Program-made: the position numbers and the translations under genes | Part shown: one piece after another, positions 34,131-42,083 of the stretch | Position numbering within the stretch: the first letter of the stretch is position 1 | How the letters are laid out: the number at the start of each line of letters is the position of its first letter | Notes under the pieces: model-generated | Told to the model about the DNA's origin: nothing | The model's database searches: none | What the model saw: the letters and a program-made list of their open reading frames with translations, nothing else | NCBI RefSeq assembly: GCF_001431425.1 | Contig: NZ_LDJG01000018.1 | Span: 62,001 to 126,000 of the forward strand | Direction: 5' to 3' | From: Stenotrophomonas nitritireducens | Lineage (GTDB): Bacteria; Pseudomonadota; Gammaproteobacteria; Xanthomonadales; Xanthomonadaceae | Length of the DNA: 64,000 bases

Positions 34131-35374
34131 TCCGCGAACGCATATTCGTTCTTGCCTGCACGCTGCTGTCCGTCACCGCGCAGGCCAGCGACAGCATCGC
34201 CATCGTCCATGCGCGCGCCCATCCGGTGTCGGCGCCCGTGGTCGAGGACGCGACGGTGGTGCTGCGCGACGGCCGCATCGTGTCGGTGCAGGCCGGCGCA
34301 CCGGCGCCGGCCGGCGCCCGCGTGGTGGATGCCGGTGGCCGCAATCTGACGCCGGCGCTGTTCCATCCGGCCACCCAGATCGGACTGTCCGAGGTCGGCA
34401 GTGGCCAGGAGGCCACGGCCGCCGGCAAGCCCCGTGCCGGCTACGCCCTGCACTACGGCATCGACGCCAACACCCAGAACATCGAGCAGGCGCGCGCCGA
34501 CGGCGTCGCAAGGGCGCTGGTGGTGCCATCGGCCGCCGGCGACGATGTGTTTTCCGGCCGTGCGCTGCTGCTGCGGCTGCGAGCCGGCGCCGATATCGTC
34601 GAGCGCACGGGCGACGTGGTGCAGTTTGCTTCGATCGGTACCGATGGTTCGCGCGCGCATTCGCACGCGGCGGCATGGCAGCGGCTGCACGAGGAGCTCG
34701 GTCGCGCGCGCGCGGCACCCGCGGCCGATGGCGGCGACCCCGAGGCCAGCGCCGACGCCGTCGCGCTGCAGGCGGTGGCAAGCGGGGCGGCGCCACTGGC
34801 GATCGCCGCGCACCGCGAGGCGGACATCCGCCAGGCCATCGCCCTGGCGCAGCGCTGGAAGCTGCGCGTGGTGGTGGTCGGCGGTGCCGAAGCCTGGCGT
34901 GTCGCGCCGGAGTTGGCGGCCGCCGGCATCCCGGTCGTGCTCGATCCGCTGGATGCGCTGCCATCGGACTACGACCGGCTGGGCGCGCGCCACGACAACG
35001 CGGCGCGGCTGCACCGCGCGGGCGTGAGCATCGCGTTTGCGGCATCGGCGCAGGGCATCTACACCAGCTGGAACGCCGGCCCGTCGCTGCGCCAGGCCGC
35101 CGGACTGGCGGCCGCCTACGGCCTGCCGGACGACGTCGCGCTCGCCGCCATCACCCGCGCACCGGCGCGGATCTGGGGGCTGGATGAGCGCATCGGCACG
35201 CTCGCGGCCGGTGCCGATGCGGACCTCGTCCTGTGGGACGGCGACCCGCTGGAACCGGCCACGGCGCCGGCGGCGGTATTCATCGCCGGACAGGAGATTC
35301 CGCTGCGCACGCGCCAGACCCGGCTGCGCGACCGCTACCTCCCGGCGTCGCTGCGACGCGAGGCCGGCCGTTGA
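34127..35374 (+). CDS. Exported amidohydrolase-like protein lacking the HxH metal motif
   Basis: The 415-residue protein has a signal peptide (MIRERIFVLACTLLSVTAQA). Its overall layout is that of the preceding amidohydrolase, including RIGTLAAGADADLVLWDGDP at the C-terminus. Where HTHxG should stand it has LTPALFHPATQIGLSE, so the first metal-binding His pair is lost. It may be a non-catalytic partner of the upstream enzyme. It overlaps both neighbours (ATGA upstream, TTGA downstream) in a tightly coupled three-gene unit. Confidence 0.8.
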   Translation: MIRERIFVLACTLLSVTAQASDSIAIVHARAHPVSAPVVEDATVVLRDGRIVSVQAGAPAPAGARVVDAGGRNLTPALFHPATQIGLSEVGSGQEATAAGKPRAGYALHYGIDANTQNIEQARADGVARALVVPSAAGDDVFSGRALLLRLRAGADIVERTGDVVQFASIGTDGSRAHSHAAAWQRLHEELGRARAAPAADGGDPEASADAVALQAVASGAAPLAIAAHREADIRQAIALAQRWKLRVVVVGGAEAWRVAPELAAAGIPVVLDPLDALPSDYDRLGARHDNAARLHRAGVSIAFAASAQGIYTSWNAGPSLRQAAGLAAAYGLPDDVALAAITRAPARIWGLDERIGTLAAGADADLVLWDGDPLEPATAPAAVFIAGQEIPLRTRQTRLRDRYLPASLRREAGR

Positions 35375-38300
35375 GCCCGCACCGGTGGTTGCTGCTGGCC
35401 GCTGCCCTGCTGCTGGTGCCGGCGGCACGGGGGCACGATGGCGAACATGGCGTGCCGCCACCGCCGTTCCTGCTGCAGGGGCCGACGTTCGAGCAGGCCG
35501 AGCTGTCGGCCGCGCCGGGACAGGTGCTGCCGATGCCGGCGACGCGCCGGCTGGCGTTCGAGACGGATTGCGGCACCTGGTTGTCGCCCGACCTTTCGCC
35601 CGACGGTCGCCGCATCGTGTTCGAACTGCTCGGCGACCTGTACCTGATGCCGGCGCAGGGCGGGCGCGCCCGTGCGCTCACCCAGGGCGCTGCATTCGAT
35701 TCGCAACCAGTGTTCTCGCCGGACGGACGCCGCATCGCCTTCCTCAGCGACCGTTCCGGTGCGGAAAACCTGTGGCTGGCCGATGCCGACGGCGGTTCGC
35801 CGCGGCAACTGACCCTGCTGGACGGTGATCCGGTCTTCGCCTCGCCGGCCTGGAGTGCCGACGGCCGCGCGCTGTTCGTCTCGCGCTACCGCGCCGACCG
35901 CGAGGCCTGGGAACTCTGGCAGGTCGACGCGGCCAGCGGCCACGGCGAACTGCTGGTGCCGATCCGCGAAAACGCCGGGCAGCCGCGCAGCACCTGGCGC
36001 TCGACCCTTGGAGCGGCGCCGTCGCGCGACGGACGCTGGCTCTACTATGCGGTGCTCGTCGGCCCGCGCGACACCGGGCGGGTGCCGGAATGGACCATCC
36101 GCCGCCGCGACCTGCGCGACGGCAGCGAGGAAACCCTGGTATCCGCGCCGCGCAGCCCACGCCCCGACCTGGTGCTCGGCACCGCGATGCGGCCGGCGAT
36201 CTCGCCCGACGGCCGCTGGCTGGTCTACGGTGCCCGCTACCAGGCCAACACCGGGCTGCGCGTGCTCGACCTGCACACCCGCGAGGACCGTTGGCTGGCT
36301 TTCCCGGTGCAGCAGGACGAACTCGGCGCTTCGCACTGGCGCGACCTGATGCCGCGGCATGCGTTCTCGCCCGACAGCAGCGCCCTGGTCGTGAACATCG
36401 ACGGCGAACTGCGCCGCATCCTGCTCGCCGACGGAACGCAGCACGCGATCCCGTTCCAGGCGCGGGTCGAACTCGACATCGGGCCTGCAACCCGGCAGGC
36501 GGTCGCGCAGGAGACCGGGCCGGTGCGTGCGCGGCTGGTCCAGGCACCGGAACCCTCGCCCGACGGCCGCCAGCTGGCATTCTCCGCGCTCGGTACGCTG
36601 TACCTGATGCCGCTCGATGGCAGCGGCACGGTCCGCCGCATCGGTACCGGAGCGCATCCGGCTTTCCATCCATCATGGTCGCCGGACGGGCGCGAACTGG
36701 TCTACGTGGACTGGACCGCGAAGGACGCCGGTCACGTCTGGCGCATTGCCGTCGACGAGCCGGCTGCGGTGCCGGTGCGGGTCAGCGCCACGCCGGCGTT
36801 CCATACCCGGCCGGTGTTCACCCCCGATGGTGAACACATCGTCGCGGTACGTTCCAGCAATGCCGTGCGCATGCACAGCTACATGGAGTACGGCCCGCTG
36901 CGCGACGCCGAGCTGGCGGTCTTCCCGGTACGCGGCGGCGAGGGGCGCGTGCTTGCCAAGGGGAGGATGGGCGGCCGGCCGCATTTCGATGGCGACCGGT
37001 CGCGGCTGTACCTGAATTTCGACGACGGCCTCAACCGGGTCGCGCTGGACGATGGCGCACGGACCCTGCTGCTGCGCGTCACCGGTCCCGGCTGGTACTT
37101 CGCCGAGGGCCGCGCGATGGTCGACGACCTGCAGCTCAGCCCCGACGGACGCTGGGTGCTGGCACAGATCGCGCAGCAGCTGCACCTGCTGGCGATGCCC
37201 GACGATGAGGGCCGCACGCTCGACCTTGCCGCTCCCGGTGTCGTCCACCGCAGACTGACTTCCGTCGGTGCTGATTTCTTCGGCTGGAGCGAGGGCGGGC
37301 GCAGCCTGCACTGGGCGCTGGGATCGACCTGGTACCGGCGCCCGCTGGACCCGGTGCACCTGCCGCTGGACGCCGCGGCGGATGCCGACGGTCCGGGCGC
37401 GGGCGTGCAGGCGTTCCAGGCGGTTGTCGAAATGCCGCGCGACACCCCGCGCGGGGCGTTGCTGCTGCGCGGGGCGACGGTGCTGAGCATGCGCGGCGAC
37501 GAGGCGATCGCCGACGCCGACCTGCTGGTGGTCGACGAGCGCATCGCCGCGCTCGGTCCGCGTGGCAGCGTTGCGCTGCCCGCCGGTACGGTGGTCCGCG
37601 ACGTCTCCGGGCGCACCATCATCCCCGGGCTGATCGACACCCATACCCATATTGCCGATGTCCGCCGCGACGTACTGGACCTGCAGAGCTGGGGCCCGGT
37701 CGCCAATCTCGCCTATGGCGTGACCACGCTGTTCGATCCCTCCACGCTCAGCATCGACATGCTGGCCTACCAGGACCTGGTCGAGGCCGGGCTGATGCCG
37801 GGCGCGCGGATCTTTTCCACCGGACCGGCGGTGTTCGCGTTCAACGAGTTCCAATCCTATGAGCAGGTGCGCGCGGTGCTGTCGCGCTACCGCGACCACT
37901 ACCGCCTGGGCAATATCAAGATGTACCGCAGCGGCAACCGCCGCGTGCGCCAATGGGTGGCGATGGCGGCGCGCGAGCTGGGGCTGATGCCGACCACCGA
38001 GGGCGCGCTGTCGATGAAGCTGGGCCTGACCCACGTGCTCGATGGTTACGCCGGCAACGAGCACGCCCTGGTCGCGGTGCCCCTGCAGCGCGATGTGATC
38101 CGCTTGTTCGCCGGGGCTGGCACCGCCTATTCGGCGACGCTGATGATCGGCAACGGCGGCCCGGAAGGGCAGGACGATTTCATATCGCGTGGCGGCATCG
38201 CCCACGACCGCAAGCTGCGCCGCTTCGCGCCCGGCTTCATCGTCGACATGAAGACCCGCTCGCGGACCTGGCGCGAACCGGATGAATACCTGTACCGGCG

Positions 38301-38721
38301 CGTGGCCGCCGGCGTCGCCGAGGTGGTACGCGCCGGCGGCATCGCCGGGATGGGTTCGCATGGCGAGATGCCCGGCATCGGCATGCACTGGGAACTGCAG
38401 GCGCATGTGGCCGGCGGGATGACGCCGGCCGAGGCGCTGCATACCGGCACCCTGGGCAGTGCGACCGCCATCGGGCGCGCCGCGGAGTTCGGCAGCATCG
38501 AGCCCGGCAAGTACGCCGATCTCGTCGTGCTCGCACAGGACCCGCGCCAGGACATCGCGCATACGCTGTCGATCGTGCAGGTGATGAAGAACGGCCGCCT
38601 GTACGACGGCGACACCCTGGACGAACTGTGGCCCACGGCACGCGCACTGCCGCGTCCGTGGTACTGGGATGACCGTCCGCCGGGCACGCCCGATCCGGGC
38701 GCGGCCACGGCCAGTCCCTGA
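35371..38721 (+). CDS. TolB-like beta-propeller / amidohydrolase fusion protein, exported
   Basis: The 1116-residue protein starts at a TTG inside the previous stop (MSPHRWLLLAAALLLVPAAR, a signal peptide). No ATG is placed sensibly in frame. The N-terminal about 650 residues contain repeated SPDGRR-type propeller blades (PDLSPDGRRIVFELLGDLYL; SPDGRRIAFLSDRSGAENLW). From about residue 693 a complete amidohydrolase domain follows, with the HxH motif LIDTHTHIAD (about residue 755 on) and a closing IEPGKYADLVVL. Similar large fusions occur in Shewanella and xanthomonads. A periplasmic hydrolase for peptides is plausible; the substrate is unknown. Confidence 0.9.
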   Translation: MSPHRWLLLAAALLLVPAARGHDGEHGVPPPPFLLQGPTFEQAELSAAPGQVLPMPATRRLAFETDCGTWLSPDLSPDGRRIVFELLGDLYLMPAQGGRARALTQGAAFDSQPVFSPDGRRIAFLSDRSGAENLWLADADGGSPRQLTLLDGDPVFASPAWSADGRALFVSRYRADREAWELWQVDAASGHGELLVPIRENAGQPRSTWRSTLGAAPSRDGRWLYYAVLVGPRDTGRVPEWTIRRRDLRDGSEETLVSAPRSPRPDLVLGTAMRPAISPDGRWLVYGARYQANTGLRVLDLHTREDRWLAFPVQQDELGASHWRDLMPRHAFSPDSSALVVNIDGELRRILLADGTQHAIPFQARVELDIGPATRQAVAQETGPVRARLVQAPEPSPDGRQLAFSALGTLYLMPLDGSGTVRRIGTGAHPAFHPSWSPDGRELVYVDWTAKDAGHVWRIAVDEPAAVPVRVSATPAFHTRPVFTPDGEHIVAVRSSNAVRMHSYMEYGPLRDAELAVFPVRGGEGRVLAKGRMGGRPHFDGDRSRLYLNFDDGLNRVALDDGARTLLLRVTGPGWYFAEGRAMVDDLQLSPDGRWVLAQIAQQLHLLAMPDDEGRTLDLAAPGVVHRRLTSVGADFFGWSEGGRSLHWALGSTWYRRPLDPVHLPLDAAADADGPGAGVQAFQAVVEMPRDTPRGALLLRGATVLSMRGDEAIADADLLVVDERIAALGPRGSVALPAGTVVRDVSGRTIIPGLIDTHTHIADVRRDVLDLQSWGPVANLAYGVTTLFDPSTLSIDMLAYQDLVEAGLMPGARIFSTGPAVFAFNEFQSYEQVRAVLSRYRDHYRLGNIKMYRSGNRRVRQWVAMAARELGLMPTTEGALSMKLGLTHVLDGYAGNEHALVAVPLQRDVIRLFAGAGTAYSATLMIGNGGPEGQDDFISRGGIAHDRKLRRFAPGFIVDMKTRSRTWREPDEYLYRRVAAGVAEVVRAGGIAGMGSHGEMPGIGMHWELQAHVAGGMTPAEALHTGTLGSATAIGRAAEFGSIEPGKYADLVVLAQDPRQDIAHTLSIVQVMKNGRLYDGDTLDELWPTARALPRPWYWDDRPPGTPDPGAATASP

Positions 38722-38808
38722 GCAGCCAGTCTCCATGCGCGCGGACGCCGTCCGCGCGGATCCTTCCCCCGGGGCAGAACCCCCGACAGCAACGGCAAAG
38801 GTGCACCA

Positions 38809-39750
38809 GTGCGTACCAGCATGACGACAGCAGCAACCATCAGAGGGAATACGCGGCCGGCCGGAGCGGTACCGCGGCAACTGCGGCAGGGGGCAGCCAG
38901 CCTGCTGCTGGTCGCCGGCCTGGCCGCCAGTGCCGGGACGGTCGCCGCCACGACGGACGCCTCCGCGTTCGCCATGCCCGGCAACCGCGATTGCGCCGAA
39001 TGCCCCGAGATGGTGGTGGTGCCGGCCGGCAGGTTCATGATGGGCTCGGCCAGCACCGAGCCTGGCCACGACATCAATGAGGCGCCACGGCATGAAGTGG
39101 TGTTCGCCAGGCCGTTCGCCATCGGCAAGTACGAGGTCACGTTCGATGAGTGGGACGCCTGCGTGGCCGACGGCGGCTGCACCGCGGTACCCGACGAGGG
39201 CTGGGGGCGAGGCCGCAGGCCGGTGCTGTACGTGAACTTCGAGATGGCGGTCGGCTATACCCGCTGGCTGTCGGACAAGACCGGGCAGCCGTACCGCCTG
39301 CCCAGCGAGGCCCAGTGGGAATATGCCGCGCGCGGCGGCACCACGACCCCGTGGTTCTGGGGCGAGGACGCCAACCGGGCCTGCGAGTTCGGCAACGTAG
39401 GCGACGATGCGCTGCGCGTGGAGCGCCCGGAATGGCCGCTGCACGACTGCAACGACGGCTACGCCAGGACCACCGCTCCGGTGGGCCACTTCAAGCCCAA
39501 CGGATTCGGCCTGCACGACACGGCCGGCAACGCCTGGGAATGGGTGGAGGACTGCTACAACCCCGGCTACGAGGGCGCTCCCGGCGACGGCAGTGCATGG
39601 CTCAGTGGCGACTGCGTGCGCCGGGTGGTGCGCGGCGGCGGCTGGTACAACAAGCCCGAGACGGTGCGTTCGGCGCAGCGCTACGCCGGCGACGACCCCG
39701 CGCGGCAGAACAATACCCTGGGTTTCCGCGTCGTCCGTCTGTTGCCCTGA
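38809..39750 (+). CDS. Exported SUMF1 / formylglycine-generating-enzyme-like protein
   Basis: The 313-residue protein has an N-terminal hydrophobic export signal (about residues 28-46) and a SUMF1 domain: MVVVPAGRFMMGSA, HEVVFARPFAIGKYEVT, RLPSEAQWEYAARGG, GLHDTAGNAWEWVEDCY and NTLGFRVVR. The pair of copper-binding cysteines of true formylglycine-generating enzymes is not present: the equivalent stretch reads VVRGGGWYNKPETVRSAQRY. No sulfatase gene is nearby. Start taken at the GTG at 38809 with AAGG upstream; the ATG at 38821 is possible. Confidence 0.85.
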   Translation: MRTSMTTAATIRGNTRPAGAVPRQLRQGAASLLLVAGLAASAGTVAATTDASAFAMPGNRDCAECPEMVVVPAGRFMMGSASTEPGHDINEAPRHEVVFARPFAIGKYEVTFDEWDACVADGGCTAVPDEGWGRGRRPVLYVNFEMAVGYTRWLSDKTGQPYRLPSEAQWEYAARGGTTTPWFWGEDANRACEFGNVGDDALRVERPEWPLHDCNDGYARTTAPVGHFKPNGFGLHDTAGNAWEWVEDCYNPGYEGAPGDGSAWLSGDCVRRVVRGGGWYNKPETVRSAQRYAGDDPARQNNTLGFRVVRLLP

Positions 39751-40863
39751 TCGGGCGACACCGCGCGGGCAGGGCGCTCCGAGGCGGTCGATCTGCAGCC
39801 GCGGGGCCGCATGGCTCCGGCATCCGGTCCGCTTCGGCGTTCTCCCCGATCCCGTGATGTCTGGCCGCAATGGCCGGGAATGCCGCCTGGCCTCGACGGC
39901 GCGTGTCCGCGCCGTTGACGTCGATCCGCTGCACGGGACTGGTGGCGGATCAGGCGAGGAACCGCCGGGGACGAGGCCACCGTTCCAGGAATCCCGCGCA
40001 TACCCGCTCGGCACCGGGACACGGCTGATGCTCCGGACACGGGTGGCCGACCGCAGGGCGCTGCTGATCGCCGGATCACCGCCACTGCCTGCGATCCAGA
40101 CTCCGGTTGCTTGAGCGGCGCTTGGGCAAGCCGGTGGTGCAGGCACGCAAGCGGGCGCCGTGGCGGACCCTCCGGCAGCGACCGGTTCCGGCTGACGATG
40201 CCCGATGCAATGTGCGGGAATGCCCGGGCCGGTCGCTGGCGGCCCGCCGTCCACTTTGTGGAGCATGGTCCAGCGTCCGGGCGGATGGGGCGTGGCTGCT
40301 GCCTGCCGGCGTGAGCCCGGCGCCCAGGTTGATGGATCGCGAGCATCCGCGCTGAGGCGGGACGCGTGGCCTGGCGGCCGGGGCAGCGCGGAGGCTGTCC
40401 ATGCGGGGCGAGCGCACTGCCGAGGCGGTGCGCGGCCCGGTGCCTGGCCACACTCGCATTCATTGCCGCTGGGGAGCAGGCGCGGGCCAGCCATCGTTCC
40501 GTAGGGCGGATCAGGCCGCTTCGACCGCGATGTGGTCGTGGCGCCCGGACGGGAGCGATGCGGCGGATGCGCCGCAGCGGGCCGGCTACGTTCAGCGCCG
40601 TGCTCGGCGGTAATCGCCACAGGCAGGGGCGGTGCCGATGCGACAGGCCGCCATCGCACTCGCCGGCATCGCGCCGGTTGCTCCCGACAAACGAGACACG
40701 GATCTTCCGGCCCGCAGGCCGCACGCGCTCCACACGTGCCGATGCCGCGCGAAACGCGGTTCCGGCCGGTTACGCATGATCGTCCGGTCGCCGGCTGATA
40801 TCTGCCGGCCAGGCCCCGTGGCGACCGGCGGATGCCGGCGCCACGAGGGTCTTCCTGCCGCGC
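39751..40863. other. Gene-free stretch of 1.1 kb
   Basis: Open frames exist on both strands, but all are arginine/proline/alanine-rich compositional shadows with no recognisable domain. I see no tRNA, terminator with T run, GTAG palindrome or transposase remnant. It may be eroded coding DNA or an untranslated region. Confidence 0.5.
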
Positions 40864-41925
40864 TTACTGCGGCTGGTAGGTCAGCACCACGAAGCTGTCG
40901 GGATGGTAGCGGTTGGAGGTCTCGCCGTTGCCATCCGGTGGCGTGCGGGTGAACTCGGCGGTGACCACGAACAGCCGGCCGGTGCGTTCGTCCATGGTCA
41001 TCATCCGGGCATTGGGACGGGTGGAGACGGTTCCGGCCAGAGAGTAGCTGTCCGGCCCCTCCTGGTTGATCACGGTCAGCGTGCCTTCGTTGTTCGAGGT
41101 GATGATGCGCTTGCGCTGCTCGTCGATGGCGAAGCCGTCGATGCCGTTGCCGATCGGCAGGCTGGCAACGACCCGGCCGCTGTCCGGATCCAGCGCGAAG
41201 AACATCGGATTGTCGCCGCCGCATGCCGCGAGGAGGCGGTTGCTGTGCGCCTGGTAGCGGACCTTGGAGACATTGCACGGCGCCGTCCAGCGCGCCCGTT
41301 CGGCCAGCGTCTTGGAGTCCAGGAGCAGGATCAGGTTGTCGCGGCGCGCCGGTGCGAACAGGCGTCCCTTGCCGTCGGTGGCCGGGTCGTCCATTTTCCG
41401 GAACGGAAACGTCTTGCTGCCCAGCAGTTTGCCGGTGGCCGCGTCCAGCGTGTACCAGGTCGATTCGCTGGGGCGCGTGCCGACGATGGCGTGGATGCGC
41501 CGGGTCAGCGGGTCATGGATGGCGCTGTTGATGCCACCGTTGCCGTCCAGCTGCAGCCGCTGGATCGGCTTGAGCGAATCCAGCTCGAAGCTCAGGAACG
41601 AGCCGTCGGTCATCGCCAGGTAGCCGCGGTTGTACTGCGGCAGCAGCAGCGGCCCGTTGGCGCCGACGGAATCGGCGACGGTGGTGACCGCCTTGTTGGC
41701 ATCCACATCGAATACCGTCAGCCCGTCGGCGTCGCGCGCGATGAACAGCCGGTTGCTGTCCGGCTCCATCTTGATGTAGTCCCAGCCGGTATCGGTGCTG
41801 GGCAGGGTGGCGGTGGCGGTGAGCCGGTACAGCAGGTCGGCGGCATGCGCCGGCGCGAAGGCCGGCGCCAGTGCCGCCATGCAGGTCATCGTGGCGGCCG
41901 CAAGCAGGAACGGACGTGGGGTCAT
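40864..41925 (-). CDS. Exported beta-propeller protein (YncE-like)
   Basis: The 353-residue protein has a signal peptide ending near FAPAHA-AD. It contains repeated propeller blades with VFDVDANKAVTTVADS, TLDAATGKLLGSKTFPF, ALDPDSGRVVASLPIGNG and TITSNNEGTLTVINQ-type sequences. GAGGAG lies nine bases before the ATG at 41925. It follows the siderophore-type receptor gene on the same strand by 158 bp. In E. coli the propeller gene yncE also neighbours the TonB-receptor gene yncD, so a joint role in uptake is plausible. Confidence 0.8.
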   Translation of the reverse strand: MTPRPFLLAAATMTCMAALAPAFAPAHAADLLYRLTATATLPSTDTGWDYIKMEPDSNRLFIARDADGLTVFDVDANKAVTTVADSVGANGPLLLPQYNRGYLAMTDGSFLSFELDSLKPIQRLQLDGNGGINSAIHDPLTRRIHAIVGTRPSESTWYTLDAATGKLLGSKTFPFRKMDDPATDGKGRLFAPARRDNLILLLDSKTLAERARWTAPCNVSKVRYQAHSNRLLAACGGDNPMFFALDPDSGRVVASLPIGNGIDGFAIDEQRKRIITSNNEGTLTVINQEGPDSYSLAGTVSTRPNARMMTMDERTGRLFVVTAEFTRTPPDGNGETSNRYHPDSFVVLTYQPQ

Positions 41926-42083
41926 CGATTTGCTCCTCGATATGGGCGAAACAGGAATGTCCGCGGTGTGGGGTTGGCCGGCGGGCATCCGTGCGGACGC
42001 CCACCGGCAGCCGCCAAGCGGCGGATGCGGAGACAAGGCGGTGCCTTGCCTGTCCGCCGCCGCCACCGGGGCGGCAGCGGCGA

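Noticed and set aside
39681..40733. Minus-strand open frame in the 39.8-40.8 kb gap
   Set aside because: Arg/Pro-rich sequence without signal, motif or ribosome binding site, and it overlaps the SUMF1 gene end; not credible as a protein.
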